Shown here piece after piece: positions 9,585 through 20,464 of a stretch of 64,000 nt of DNA (its first letter is position 1; each line of letters begins with the position of its first letter). A model generated the notes under the pieces. It made no database searches and was not told the DNA's origin. It was given only the letters and a program-made list of their open reading frames with translations. This DNA comes from Xenoacremonium recifei (lineage: Eukaryota; Ascomycota; Sordariomycetes; Hypocreales; Nectriaceae). Both the position numbers and the translations under genes were made by a program. The stretch covers positions 1 to 64,000 of the forward strand of contig WOFQ01000018.1 in NCBI GenBank assembly GCA_012184525.1, given 5' to 3'.

Positions 9585-10034
9585 GTGCAGAAGACATCCC
9601 AGCGCAATGGGTAATAAAGTTGGGAGAGAAAGTCGTGAGCCCTTTCGTAAGTATGACACATGGCTGTTGCGACTTGATCCACGACTCATTTTCCCAGGGC
9701 AGACGTAAAGGTCAGAACGACCACAGTGATATGGGTTTTTATATCCCACACGAGAGATCAGACTCGCCACAGGGTATGTCAACTAGTTCTCCTTCTTCTT
9801 GCAGAGCACGTCACTAATGGAATTTGCCATCTAGCTGCCGTCGCATAACGCGGCTCGATCGATCGATCAGTTTTGATACGCACTTCGAACCCGAACCCCA
9901 GTTTACGGGTGTTGCAGTGGCCAAAGGAAGATGAGGAATTCCAAGGCCTAATATATAGTTCTGTCCCTTAATTGATAGGCTACCTCAGCATTGGAGCGAT
10001 CAAAACCATTCGGTGATGCCTTGTGATAATTCTC
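9585..10034. other. Probable 3' region of the small membrane gene
   Basis: It contains a canonical intron-like segment starting with GTAAGTATGACAC near 9651 and ending CATTTTCCCAG, and a second GTATGT...CTTGCAG segment near 9775-9806. These may be introns in the 3' part of the preceding transcript. A GATC repeat lies near 9858. No separate coding frame is convincing. Confidence 0.35.
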
Positions 10035-11315
10035 TCAGCTCCTAGGTGAACCAAGTGTCTCTAGTAGTTCGCAAGCTCTATGTGCGCCCCCCAGCTCGTT
10101 CAGCTCCTCTCCCAGTCGACCTGCCCTCTCTTGATACCCATCGTCATCCAGAATCCTCGCCACAGCATCACGGATCTGCTCAGCCGAAGGATTGTCCGTC
10201 TTTAGATCAATGCCCACTCCAGCCCAAGCAACCCGTGCCGCTGTATCCTTCTTGTCCTCTGTCTGCCCAGCACAGATCAACGGCACTTTGTGCGAGAGTG
10301 CTTGTGTGATGCTACCATAGCCGCCGTTTGTCACGAGGAGGCATAACTGAGGAAGGAAGAGGTGGTATGGGAGCCATTTCGCAAATCGTACGTTGGGGAC
10401 GCCTCCGATTTGTGACTGTATCTCGTCTGCGTATGGCGATGCTACGACTAGTAGCAACTTAGGGTCTTGCGAAAGGGCTTGGATCGATGGTAGTATTAGG
10501 GATGTTGGGACCATGGCCAGTGTGCCTTGCGTGATGCCGACGACGCGACGATGTTCGACAACTTCATCCCACCACGGAGGCAGTTGTTTTGGATCGGTGG
10601 CCACAGCTGTGACCAAAGGGCCTACATAGTGTGTATTATCTCTTTGAAGTGGTGGCTTTGGTCGGATGCCAAACTCGAGGGGCGACGAAGACGCCTGGAT
10701 GTGTAAGAACGGGCTGTAGTTGAAGCACTCCTTGGCTTCGCCGTATGGCAGATCTGGTAGCCCAAGGCTCCTTCGTTGTCTGTTGATGACTGGTCGTAGA
10801 TGCAAAGGCAATATCATCCACTGACTGACCAAATGCTGAGCGTAGTTCCAGAGCCAAACTAGCAGAGAGGTCGGTGGTCCATCTCCAGATACTGCCTGGG
10901 GTGCTTTTGATCCCGACATGTACATGGGAATCACGCCCAGAGTCGCATACACTGGGATTTCTCCCAATTCGTACAGAGCTCGTGCCCCGTACGGCATCAC
11001 ATCCACCAGGAGAACATCCGCAGGGAAGTCCGCCAAGGCCCGACGATAGTCAGCAACCTGTGCTAGCAGCCTCTTCTCCAGCCGCGCGTAGTCCCCGTCC
11101 AGAATCCCCGTCTCGCTTGCGGTCATGAGAGGAGCATCAATCTCCAAGATTTCTTTCGTGGGAATGAAGGAAGCGCCTGTGGTGCGCACTCGGGCTTCGT
11201 TATCAGGACTGGTCAGCCAGAGGACCTCGTGGCCGCGGAGGACAAGAGCCTGGGCGACGGCCTGCATGGGGTAGGTATGACCGGCAGGAAAATGAGAGTG
11301 TAAGAGTATCCTCAT
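10035..11315 (-). CDS. Glycosyltransferase, GT1/MGT-like (UDP-sugar dependent)
   Basis: It is predicted to transfer a sugar from a nucleotide sugar to a small acceptor such as a sterol, polyketide or other lipophilic compound. The acceptor cannot be read from the sequence. It is 426 aa with no introns. The N-terminal GT-B domain opens with MRILLHSHFPAGHTYP and a REALxxRGHEV-like segment (ALVLRGHEVLWLTSP). The C-terminal donor-binding domain carries VTNGGYGSITQALSHKVPL and AGQTEDKKDTAARV, the pattern of bacterial macrolide-type glycosyltransferases, where VTNGG replaces the plant/animal THGG. There is no signal peptide and no C-terminal membrane anchor, unlike animal UGTs. The ATG at 11315 is the first in frame and fits the family N-terminus. 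No biosynthetic partner genes are adjacent. Lack of introns and bacterial-style motifs are compatible with old horizontal transfer, which is inference. Confidence 0.88.
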   Translation of the reverse strand: MRILLHSHFPAGHTYPMQAVAQALVLRGHEVLWLTSPDNEARVRTTGASFIPTKEILEIDAPLMTASETGILDGDYARLEKRLLAQVADYRRALADFPADVLLVDVMPYGARALYELGEIPVYATLGVIPMYMSGSKAPQAVSGDGPPTSLLVWLWNYAQHLVSQWMILPLHLRPVINRQRRSLGLPDLPYGEAKECFNYSPFLHIQASSSPLEFGIRPKPPLQRDNTHYVGPLVTAVATDPKQLPPWWDEVVEHRRVVGITQGTLAMVPTSLILPSIQALSQDPKLLLVVASPYADEIQSQIGGVPNVRFAKWLPYHLFLPQLCLLVTNGGYGSITQALSHKVPLICAGQTEDKKDTAARVAWAGVGIDLKTDNPSAEQIRDAVARILDDDGYQERAGRLGEELNELGGAHRACELLETLGSPRS

Positions 11316-12969
11316 ACTTGATCGATGTGGTGTTGAAGAGGCATGAGATGCTGGGAGATCGGGTTTGGAGAGTTGTCAAGGTGAGACAGTGGATGGTGGG
11401 GAGACGCAACAGCTGCAGCAGCTGACCTTGCAGAACGAGGACAAGGGTTGCGATTGAGCCTGTCGAGCAACATCTCGAATGTCATGACCATAATTATGAG
11501 GTAGAGGAATCTTTGATTTGGCATGCAATTTTGCGTTATACTAGACATAATCTGCGTAGGGCGACCGATGTGAGGATGGTAGGCGAGATGTGGGTGGTGT
11601 GGCTAGCTACCCTAGACTTCAATTCTGAGTGGGATGGGGACAATTGGTTCTTCACAAAATGATCGCTCAACCACGACCAAAGCATTGATTTGCCCGCAAA
11701 GCTGGTGGAAAAGATCGAGAATTTCATTTGAAAATTCTTATGCTTTTCTTTGCTCTCATTATTGGCTCTCTGGTCAGTTAAGAGTAAATGGCGCTTTTAC
11801 TCCTGTCACATGCGAAACGCTCGGTAGTTCTTTTACACAATGAAGCGACATCCTGGTCAATCTTGATCCAAGATCTCATCGACAAGATCTCTTCACAACT
11901 TGATCTCAGTCATGGAATTCCGAGATCCCATGAAGTCGGTTACGATCCAAATGCGAGATTGTCATGAAGTTTTCTCTAAATTGCGTGACTTGATCTCGAG
12001 GATTCTCCTGCATCGTCCACGAACTGTCAATGCGCAGGTCCAATTCCGAGAGATGCTATTCTTAGTCATCGCGTTCCACTTCGGTCCTAATTCCTCCGAG
12101 AGATGCCCAGGGCTGTTGCAATGCTTCTCTTCTAAAATGCATTTAAACGAAGCGCGGAAACTATGAGATAGAATGATGATTTAGTTATGAAGAGAGGAAT
12201 CTTTTTTACAATTATCCTCTGCTTGAAACTGTCAATTGATGAAGCTGTGTTAAACATCTACAGCACACTGCGTCATATGCCAGCTGCTCTGCTCAGCGTC
12301 AATCAATGGATCCCGGACATCAACCTCCGCCAGTCCCGACAACCAACAAATTTTCAGACCCGACGCCTGCCACTGCAGTCCAAATAACTCGGCGCTTTTC
12401 GTATCGTCGCCCCGGTAATGAGAGCCCGGCAGCCACTGAGCCTCGGCGGCCCAGCGCACGTTGCCGATGCTGGGAGTCCTTCGCCGGTGAATTGGGCCAA
12501 CCAGCGTCACTGCAAATTCGCGTGGCCCGGCTGTGAATTGACATCACGAATGCTTCACGGAAAGCCTCGAAAAAAAAGGAAAAATGGATCGCACATGTGT
12601 CTCCGTCACTGCAAAAGCCCGCCCCCTTTACAAAAGCATCGTGACCCCGGATTATGCGACGAATTGAACGCTTCTGGCCCCAATTGAATTGTGAATTAAA
12701 CAGCTCCTGCACGCTGTCGTCACCGCGGTTAGCCGTCAATCACCTCCTCGGCACTAGATTCTTCCGGCCGACGCGCCCGACAACGCCCGGAACAACTTTT
12801 AGTCCATGCTCATATGACAATCCTGATTGCTTGAGCAGCTTCCGTGTCATCGTCGAATTGTCGTCACTTTGCAGCAGTTCTCCCCGAACACCATCACCAC
12901 CTCTCCGCTCCATCCTCCCTCCCGCCTCGCCTACGAATCCCGGCTTCCGCCAGCCTCCTCTCAGTCACA
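11316..12969. other. Intergenic, no supported gene
   Basis: Between the glycosyltransferase start and the succinyl-CoA ligase start. The part at 11730-12260 is more AT-rich, and 11855-12000 repeats TTGATCT/AGATCTC words. The last 200 bp are pyrimidine-rich (CTCCATCCTCCCTCCCGCC) and are probably the promoter and leader of the ligase gene. Confidence 0.5.
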
Positions 12970-14606
12970 ATGTTCAAGCTTGGTCGCAGTCGCGCCGTGG
13001 CGTCGGCCTTCAACGCCTCCAAGGTGCGTCCCGTCAGGTGCCGCGGCCACCACATGCTTTTTTTCTGGGGCGCGCAATTCAGCTTCAGCGATGCTAACGT
13101 GCTGTGCTCTATCTAGCTCTCGGTAGCCCCCTCAGTCAGGTTCCCCGGCGTGGCCTCACAAAGGAGAGCCCTGAGCATCCACGAGTACCTCTCTGCCGAC
13201 CTCCTGCGAAAGGTGAGAGCTCCCTTCTATCTCGCCATCGTCCCATAGAAAACCCCCTATCTCCATACCAACTCCTCCGCCTGATAAGAGATTCCCCGTG
13301 CGCTCCGAGACCGTCAACTGACCGATGATTTCAACACCAACAGTATGGCGTTGGTGTGCCCAAGGGCTCTGTTGCCCGGGACGCCGCTGAGGCCAAGGCT
13401 GTGGCCCAGTCGATCGGCACCGAGGATATGGTGATCAAGGCCCAGGTCCTCGCTGGTGGTCGAGGAAAGGGTAGCTTCGACAATGGCCTCAAGGGTGGCG
13501 TCCGCGTCATCTACTCTCCCCACGAGGCCGAGATGTTCGCTCAGCAGATGATTGGCCACAAGCTCATCACCAAGCAGACGGGCGCCGGCGGCCGTCTCTG
13601 CAACTCGGTCTACATCTGCGAGCGCAAGTTCGCGCGCCGTGAGTTCTACCTCGCCATCCTCATGGATCGTGCGTCGCAGGGCCCCGTCATCGTGTCCTCG
13701 TCGCAGGGCGGCATGGACATCGAGACGGTCGCCAAGGAGAACCCCGATGCCATCAACACCACCTACGTCGACATCAACGTCGGTGTGACGGACGAGATGG
13801 CCCGCGAGATTGCCACTAAGCTCGGCTTCAGCGAGCAGTGCATCGAGGACGCCAAGGACACCATCCAGAAGCTCTACAAGATCTTCATCGAGAAGGACTC
13901 GACCCAGATCGAGATCAACCCCCTCTCCGAGACCTCCGACCACCAGGTGCTGTGCATGGACGCCAAGTTTGGCTTCGACGACAACGCCGACTTCCGCCAG
14001 AAGGAGGTCTTTGAGTGGCGCGACACCACCCAGGAGGACCCCGATGAGGTGCGAGCCGCCCAGTCGGGCCTCAACTTCATCAAGCTCGACGGCGACATTG
14101 GCTGCCTCGTCAACGGCGCCGGTCTGGCCATGGCCACCATGGACATCATCAAGCTGAACGGCGGCCAGCCCGCCAACTTCCTCGACGTCGGTGGTGGCGC
14201 CACTCCCGCCGCCATCAAGGAGGCCTTTGAGCTCATTACCAGCGACTCCAAGGTGACTGCCATCTTCGTCAACATCTTCGGCGGTATCGTGCGCTGCGAC
14301 CACATCGCGACCGGTCTGATCAACACGGTCGAGCAGCTGAACCTCAAGATCCCCATCATCGCTCGTCTGCAGGGCACCAACGTCGAGCGCGCCCACCAGA
14401 TCATCAACGACTCTCACCTGAAGATTTTCTCTATCGATGACCTACAAAGCGCCGCCGAGAAGGCCGTGCAGCTGTCAAAGGTCGTCAAGATGGGTAAGTT
14501 GAACATGGAAAATGATTGTAGCAAAACGAGACCAGATGGCTAACCGGACGGCAACCTTACAGCTCGCGATATCGATGTCGGAGTCGAGTTCACCTTGGGC
14601 ATCTAA
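12970..14606 (+). CDS. LSC2: Succinyl-CoA ligase (ADP-forming) beta subunit, mitochondrial
   Basis: Beta subunit of the TCA-cycle enzyme that makes ATP while converting succinyl-CoA to succinate in the mitochondrial matrix. It partners with an alpha subunit not present here. Exons: 12970-13023, 13117-13212, 13344-14493 and 14563-14606, 447 aa. Branch sites GCTAACG and GCTAACC are visible in introns 1 and 3. Residues 1 to about 35 are Arg/Ser/Ala-rich without acids (import presequence), followed by HEYLSADLLRKYGVGVPKG, the usual mature start. The ATP-grasp domain spans roughly 40-240. The ligase domain has FLDVGGGA and FVNIFGGIVRCD (about 360-370). The last exon supplies only RDIDVGVEFTLGI. 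Codons are strongly G/C-ending, as expected for a highly expressed gene. Family length is about 440, so the model is full length. Confidence 0.96.
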
Positions 14607-16281
14607 GCACCGAGGCATCGATCCATTCCCCCTCCCGAGGGACACGGGAAACGAAATAGACTGGGATCGGGCTTTGCATTTTTTCTTTGTTCCCTGCGTG
14701 TAATAAATTCCGGGGGGTGCGGGGGTCGTTTTGGGAATCTTGCTCCAGTGCTATCCAGGGTCATCCAGGGGCCTTGATTCGCGGGGGGGACGAGGACAAT
14801 GGATTCTCTGTGATATTTTGCATGCATCCGAGTGAAGGGAATCAGTCGATGCGAGGCGAGGCCAGAGAGACGGGGCCAGGGACGGGCGGGATTGCCTCGA
14901 ACGTGTTTCCATTTCTTTGCTCTTGATAGAATCATCGCGCCACGTCAGGTCTTGGCTGGCCGTAATATGCTGATGGGCCTTTGTGTCTTGTCTTATTCTC
15001 ATGTGCCTCACTCTTACCGTCTCAGCTGAGGGCCGCAAAAGTAACGAACGTGCTAATGCCAAGCTTCTGCGTCGTCTGCTTCCCCGGATGGAGGGAGGGA
15101 GGGCCAGCTAGCAGCATGTGAGAAACCATCCATGTCCAGGGCCAGGCGTGAATCTCACACGGCCCGCCTGTGAGGGCATCCTCGCTCTGATAGGGCCCGC
15201 GAGCATGGGGCCGGCAGTGAATGGGCTGAGGCGACGGGCTGCATTGGACCATGTTGCTTGCTCACAAGACACCTCTGTATCAGCGCCTCGTCCGAGATGC
15301 GCGCTGCATATTGGGACGGCAACCAGGGAAGAGGAACAGCCACACGGGATATGGGCTCGTTCTTGCAGTCTTGGTGCTGTAGGGTTGAGGCGTCATGGGT
15401 CGAGGATGCGATTTGAAGGTGGTCGTTCGGGCCAGGTCGGCTATTGGGGCGTCGGGTGAAGGGTAATGAGCCACAGGTGGGTTTTGGTGGTGGATTAGAG
15501 TGTCATAGAATTTTATGTGCGGCCGTGACAATTGGGTCCTGAAGGCCATTGATATTGGCTTATTTGATGTCTGTGATGAGTGAGAATTCAGAGAGTGTCG
15601 ATGCTGGCGGTGGTGGTTGGGCTGAGGATGTGAGGCGAATGCCGTGTCGTGGGTGAGGCTGGTGATGCAAGCTGAGCCACAGATCGAGATGCCGTTCCTG
15701 CTTCCTCCCATCCCACCCTCCAACACTTAGACACGTCAAAAGACACAACGCAACACAACACAACCCCTTCCACACCATGAATCTCACATTCATATCCTCG
15801 GCTATTATCCTCTCGCCCCCCCATTGGCACATCATCTCCTGATCGACATCTCCAAGGGACGGGGCCGCATCGGGCTTCGAGCCGCATCGGCCTTCCAGCC
15901 GCAACCCCCCCCCCAATGCCACCCCTCGACCCAATCATCTCTCACGGATGCGAAGCCATCACCGGGTAATTCAGCAACTCTGTCGTATTTTTCTCTTCCA
16001 GAACGAAAAACGAAAATTGCAGATCCACCAGCCCGCCGGTTCCGTCCACCGCGATCGGGGCCGCTCGCTGAGCCGCATTCGCCGGTTTGCGAACCCCGAG
16101 GGGCGACCGCACCGCCGAATTGTGACAGATAGGAGTAGGATGTGTGTCTGCACACCTCAGGCACACCGACTGAGTGCTGGGTCAACCTGGCAAGCTGCGA
16201 TATGTACGGACGAGGCGATGCAGGCAGGCATGGAGGAGCATCGCAGCACCCCTGATCCTATCCTGCGCTGGTGTGGCTGAC

Positions 16282-16312
16282 ACACGCACGCACGCACGCA
16301 TACGCACACCGC
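16282..16312. repeat. CACG/CACA microsatellite
   Basis: Repeated CACG units (CACGCACGCACGCACGCATACGCACAC) form about 30 bp of simple sequence. Confidence 0.8.
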
Positions 16313-16897
16313 CGCACATGCGTGAGTCTATACATACACACACGCCTCTTAAGATATGCTCAACGGCATCGCCTATAGCGACCATGTCCCAGCTCCAGCT
16401 CCTCTATGCGCCGGGGGCCTGTGGACTGAACGTGGGAGCATGGCGTTGGACGGCGCTCATCGCGGGGAAATGGAGATTTGCGCAGAAACGGCGCCATGAT
16501 GGTGCGGAGCGCCGCTTGGCCATCGACCCAGAACCCGTCCGTCGTCGTCGTTGCCCTCAGAATCCGGGGTTTGGACAGCTATCGCCAGAGCAAAAGTTGA
16601 AGTTGTAAGACGAGGCGCTGGAAACGCGCCACCCGTCCCCGTCCCCAGTCTTTCCCGGACGTCGCTCGGCAACTTTGACCTCGGGTGAGTCTGAGGAGGA
16701 GAGCAGTCCGTCAGCGGGCGGGAGCGGCGAGGAGAATCCCGGCAGGATAGCGGTGGAGCAAGCAGGCAGGCCAACTCGTCGAGGCCAGCAGTAGGCTGTT
16801 CGTCAACGTCCCGGCCGGCGGAGGGCTCTCGCTCTGGCTCGGGCTCGTCGTCTGCAAGCTCCACCCTTGCTCGACGGTGAGAGACTCTCGTCGAGAG

Positions 16898-16906
16898 GAT
16901 ATAAAT
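16898..16906 (+). promoter_or_regulatory. TATA box upstream of the 79-aa gene
   Basis: ATATAAATA sits about 280 bp upstream of the ATG at 17182 in otherwise G/C-rich sequence, and a pyrimidine-rich transcribed leader precedes the ATG. It is the clearest TATA element next to a plausible coding region in this part. Confidence 0.45.
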
Positions 16907-17181
16907 ACCCAGGGGCTGTCCCAGCAGCGACATGGGACGATCGGTAGAGATTGCAGATATAATCTGACGACGTCCTTGATCTGATCGCTTGCAGCGTTTA
17001 TGCTTAGATCTTATTTCTACTCGGCCTACCCGTGCTCTGTCTGAACCACCTCGACGCACTTACACTTACACTCAACACTCGACGTCTCTCACACAACTCC
17101 CTCACCACAACTCTGTACTCTGAGTACTCGTCTTCAAACCACATCCCCTACCTTCACACTATACACACTCTCGTCACCACA

Positions 17182-17421
17182 ATGGCCTCCGGCAAGAAGT
17201 CCTGGTTCGCCCGCCACTGCGCTGCCCCTCCGCCTCTCAACGACAACCCCGTCTGCCCCTGCGCAACCTGCTACAACGTCGGCACCCACGCCGTCACGCA
17301 CGCCGCGCCGCCCCAAGCCACGGCTCTTCGGTATCCGGCCGCAGACACCATGTCGCTGGCCAGCAGCGCCTCGACCGTGACCTTTACATCAACAAGCCAC
17401 GTTGAGCACGCCAAGAACTAG
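17182..17421 (+). CDS. Small 79-aa cysteine-containing protein
   Basis: Not recognised. The ATG sits in a strong context (CACCACAATGGCC) after a C/A-rich leader, with a TATA box further upstream. The protein starts MASGKKSWFARHC. It has a proline stretch and a CPCATC cluster (five Cys in all if C13 is counted, within residues 13-37), then a S/T-rich tail (SLASSASTVTFTSTS). It lacks a signal peptide and membrane segment. G/C-ending codons are frequent, as in the highly expressed genes nearby. The CPCATCYN cluster could bind metal or be lipidated, which is speculation. A single-exon model is enough. It may be a stress- or stage-specific small protein. Confidence 0.6.
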   Translation: MASGKKSWFARHCAAPPPLNDNPVCPCATCYNVGTHAVTHAAPPQATALRYPAADTMSLASSASTVTFTSTSHVEHAKN

Positions 17422-18011
17422 ACGACTGATGTAATTCCGCGCCTCATTATTTCTTCTTTGCGACAAGCCTGGCGTTTGATGATGGGCGGGCTGATGTTAC
17501 CCGCCGGAGCTGGCAGCGGAGCGGAAGGCTTGGGTCGAGCGGCTGTTACGGGACGCCGCGGGAAATGGATTTCCGATTTGCCAGACTTGAGTCCTGTCAG
17601 CAATATCCGGCTCGGAAGCAGGGGGGGCTTTCGGAGCCCCGAGATGAGCTGGCCGGGGAAAGCAGACCGATCCGACGGGGGTGGGGCCCGATAGAAGGGA
17701 CGGGCGAGGCCGCGATGGGAAGGAACGTTAATTGGACTTATGGTGTTTACTGTAGCGAAGATATACTCTGGATGCTTTGATCGAATCGCTTTACGAGCCT
17801 TTGTGCGTATTTCTGTGATAATGATGCCAGACGCCCGTGAGGCTGTCCACCACACTGCCGTTTGTATTAAGTAAGCCTGCATTGACGTCACATCATCATC
17901 CCACTCTCCCAGCATCTCATGCCAGACCTTCACGCCTCACAACCCATTCTCTGCCCATGAGCCCATCTCAGCGCTGCAGGAACACACCTCATACACGCGA
18001 CTCACAAGACC
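17422..18011. other. Intergenic, no supported gene
   Basis: Contains the 3' region of the 79-aa gene and the upstream region of the kinase. A minus-strand open frame of about 170 codons (17933-17418) starts at GTG and has no domain; I do not accept it. Confidence 0.5.
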
Positions 18012-19024
18012 ATGGCCCCCGGCGTTGATCCTGCCATCCTCGAGGCCCTGCGCCTTGACCCTGCGGCGACTCACATGTCCTCGCATGGCGGCTCGGGTTT
18101 CGCTTCGACGTTCAAGGTGACGAGCACGGTGGATGGCCAGGAGGTGCATTTCTTTGTTAAGACGGGTCGTGGGGCGGAGTCGGAGGTCATGTTCAAAGGT
18201 GCGTCCTGTGAGAAGCGTAGTCATGACCTGACTTACATGTGCTAGGTGAGCATGCCTCTCTCAACGCCATACACAATGAAGTCCCAGACTTCTGTCCCAA
18301 GTCACACGCCCACGGGGCTTTATCCAGCAGTCCAGATACCTTCTTCCTCGCCACTGACTTCCTCGACTTGGGCGCCTCCACCCCGGGTGGCTCAGGTTCG
18401 TCGCTGGCCGCCAAGCTCGCGAAGCTACACTCCACGCCGGCACCGGTCCCCGAGGGCCGCGATACGCCAGCGTTTGGATTCCCCGTCACGACGTGCTGCG
18501 GGTCCACGCCGCAGGACAACTCCTGGAAGGACAACTGGGCAGACTTCTTCGCGGAGAACCGACTGCGCATGATCCTGCGAGCCGGGACGCGGAACAACGG
18601 CAAAGACGCAGAGCTAAGTGAAGCCGTAGAGGCCGTGGCGAGCCGTGTTGTACCGCGACTGATCGGCGCGGTGAAGGACATTGTGCCGGTTGTGGTGCAC
18701 GGAGATCTCTGGAGCGGGAACCACTCGCGGGGAGTGATCGCCGGACGAGGCGGGTGCGAAGAGGTGGTGTATGATCCGTCGGCGGTGTATGGCCATTCGG
18801 AGTACGAGCTGGGCATCATGAAGATGTTTGGGGGGTTTAGCGGGCACTTTTGGCGCGAGTATGAGACGCTCATGCCAAAGGCGGAACCGAGGGAGGAGTG
18901 GGAGGATCGCGTGATGCTGTATGAGCTGTATCACCATCTGAACCATTATGCCATCTTCGGGGGCGGGTATCGTGGAGGTGCCATGTCTATTATGAGGAAG
19001 TTGATTGCCAAGTATGGCGGTTGA
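18012..19024 (+). CDS. Fructosamine/ketosamine-3-kinase family protein
   Basis: The enzyme family phosphorylates sugars bound to protein lysines at O3 (fructosamine or ribulosamine), which makes the adduct fall off: protein deglycation in the cytosol. Exons 18012-18198 and 18246-19024 give 321 aa, close to the family's usual 300. Family motifs in order: GGSGFAS (ATP loop), HFFVK with the ATP-binding Lys near residue 50, EHASLNAI, KLAKLHS, FGFPVTTCCG, NSWKDNWADFFAENRL, VVHGDLWSGN with catalytic Asp near 216, VVYDPSAVYGHSEYELGIM, MFGGF and LYELYHHLNH. DPS replaces the commoner DPA. The ATG is in a good context (ACCATGG). It converges with VPS20, 231 bp away. Confidence 0.93.
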
Positions 19025-19255
19025 GCGGGGGGTTGGGCCGATAGACATCGTGTATGATAGAACGGGATGGTGGTATTATGTCATGGAATTCGTCTGATAC
19101 CTATGAAGAATTGTAAGAACTCAGAATGCCTCAACGCCTCATGCGTCCTCGCTGTATAGACCGTCTCTAAGTATATCATGTCAACAACCAATGTAGCCAC
19201 GCCAAAAAAAAGCAAAATGGTGCAAGATCCAGGAAACAAAGTATCAAGCTCATCG

Positions 19256-19984
19256 TCATGCTGCCAACATGGCGTGCTGTTCCCTCGCCGGCGCGGGCTC
19301 TGGTTCGGCCTCGTGCTCGGCCACTGGTAATTGAGCGTTCGGCACCGAAGGCAGTTCTTGTGTCTCGCCCGACATCTCGGCCTCGAGGGCTGCGAGCTCG
19401 TCTTCGACCTCCTCCTCATCCTGGTTGGATATTCGACCACCGAGCATCTCGCTGACTTCCTGTGCGGGTGTGAGTATGATATGATTCCTGCAATATGAAA
19501 CGGTCTTGCCGCACCTGTTGATATGCTATCGCATCTGCCGTCTCGCCCATCAGCTTCTCGACGTGCTCAATGCCGCCCATCTCGGCGTGAATCTCCTTCA
19601 GCACCTTGGTGCCCTGCTGCAACCCAAACACCACATCCTTCTGAATTAGCGCAAACTCGACGCTCGTCGTCAGCTTCTCTAACTCATGTAGTTGAGCATC
19701 CGTCTTGACTAGCAGCGTCTCCTGGTACTTCTTGCGCCGCAGAGCCAGCAGCGCGCGCTTCTTGTCGCCCTTGGCCAACATCTCCTTTGCGATTTCCGTC
19801 TCGCGGTCTGTTAGCACCGTGATGCGCCGCTGGTACTGGTGCAGCCTGTCGCGCTGCGTCTTCATGTCTAGGATGGCCCTGCGGGATAAGGGTTAATGTT
19901 AATGGACCGGCATGGGATGGGAGATTGGGGATGGGGGCTGTCTGACTTGTCCTGGGCCGTAACTTTGCTTGCGTTGCCGCCCAT
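19256..19984 (-). CDS. VPS20: ESCRT-III subunit Vps20 (CHMP6 homologue)
   Basis: It nucleates Snf7 polymers on endosomes during multivesicular-body sorting, bridging ESCRT-II and ESCRT-III. Exons (minus strand): 19984-19947, 19878-19515 and 19459-19256, 201 aa. The protein begins MGGNASKVTAQDKAILD. Gly2 followed by N/S is a myristoylation signal, as in yeast Vps20. The Snf7 domain follows (residues about 10-165), with basic first helices (KRALLALRRKKYQETLL) and a helix-rich middle. The acidic C-terminal part (NQDEEEVEDELAALEAEM) fits the MIM2-type/autoinhibitory tail. The first coding exon is only 38 nt, with a GTCAGA donor that is weaker than usual. It shares a 480-bp divergent promoter with the gene at 20465. 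Confidence 0.93.
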
Positions 19985-20464
19985 TGTGAGGGGGTCTCGC
20001 CTCCGTCTGAGGTTTTGTGAGTCGAAGTTCTGAGATGGTGGTCAAAAGTAGGGAGAGTAGGGAGTCGCCGGACTGTCTGTCACGAGGGCTATCGTCATCG
20101 CCGGCTGGAGGCGGTATCGCAGCTTTATCGATAAGGACAGCGCCCCGCCAGAGGAAGACAAAATAGACTGCAGCTGCCCCTAGGGCTCTCTTCTACAGAG
20201 GGCACTCACTGGGGGCGCCCTTTTGGGGATTTTGGCGTTATGACCCCCCCGGCGCCATCTCTCCCGTCCCCCGGCAGCCGTCCCTCCAGTGGGAAGCCGC
20301 CTAAAAAAAATTGGCCGTCGATGATCCAACTCCAACCCGGCTTTACCCTACCGCATCGTACCTATTCCCTGATGTGACCTCACTCACCGAACAACGGCTT
20401 TTCTCCAACTCCTCTACTCCTCCAACAATTCCATGAGGCTCCTCACCCGCCTCCCCGAGCTCCA
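19985..20464. promoter_or_regulatory. Divergent promoter, VPS20 / 281-aa gene
   Basis: A 480-bp bidirectional region. It contains a palindromic TTATCGATAA at 20125-20134 (two overlapping inverted GATA words), G/C-rich blocks, and a CT-rich leader just before 20465 (CTCCAACTCCTCTACTCCTCC). No TATA box is obvious. Confidence 0.5.

Larger units (their letters stand above)
14607..17181. other. Long intergenic region with simple repeats
   Basis: No coding frame is supported. It holds the 3' region of the ligase gene, an ACGC-type microsatellite at about 16282-16312 and, at 16898-16906, an ATATAAATA box about 280 bp before the 79-aa gene. The last 130 bp form a C/T/A-rich leader (CTCACACAACTCCCTCACCAC), typical of a strongly transcribed fungal 5' UTR. 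Confidence 0.5.

Noticed and set aside
13314..14417. 367-codon open frame on the minus strand
   Set aside because: It is antisense to the succinyl-CoA ligase gene; the long frame is produced by its G/C-ending codons.
10035..14606. Secondary-metabolite cluster around the glycosyltransferase
   Set aside because: No polyketide synthase, NRPS, terpene, P450 or transporter gene is adjacent; neighbours are a housekeeping gene and empty sequence.
17418..17933. 171-codon minus-strand frame
   Set aside because: Starts at GTG, has no domain, and covers the region upstream of the kinase gene.
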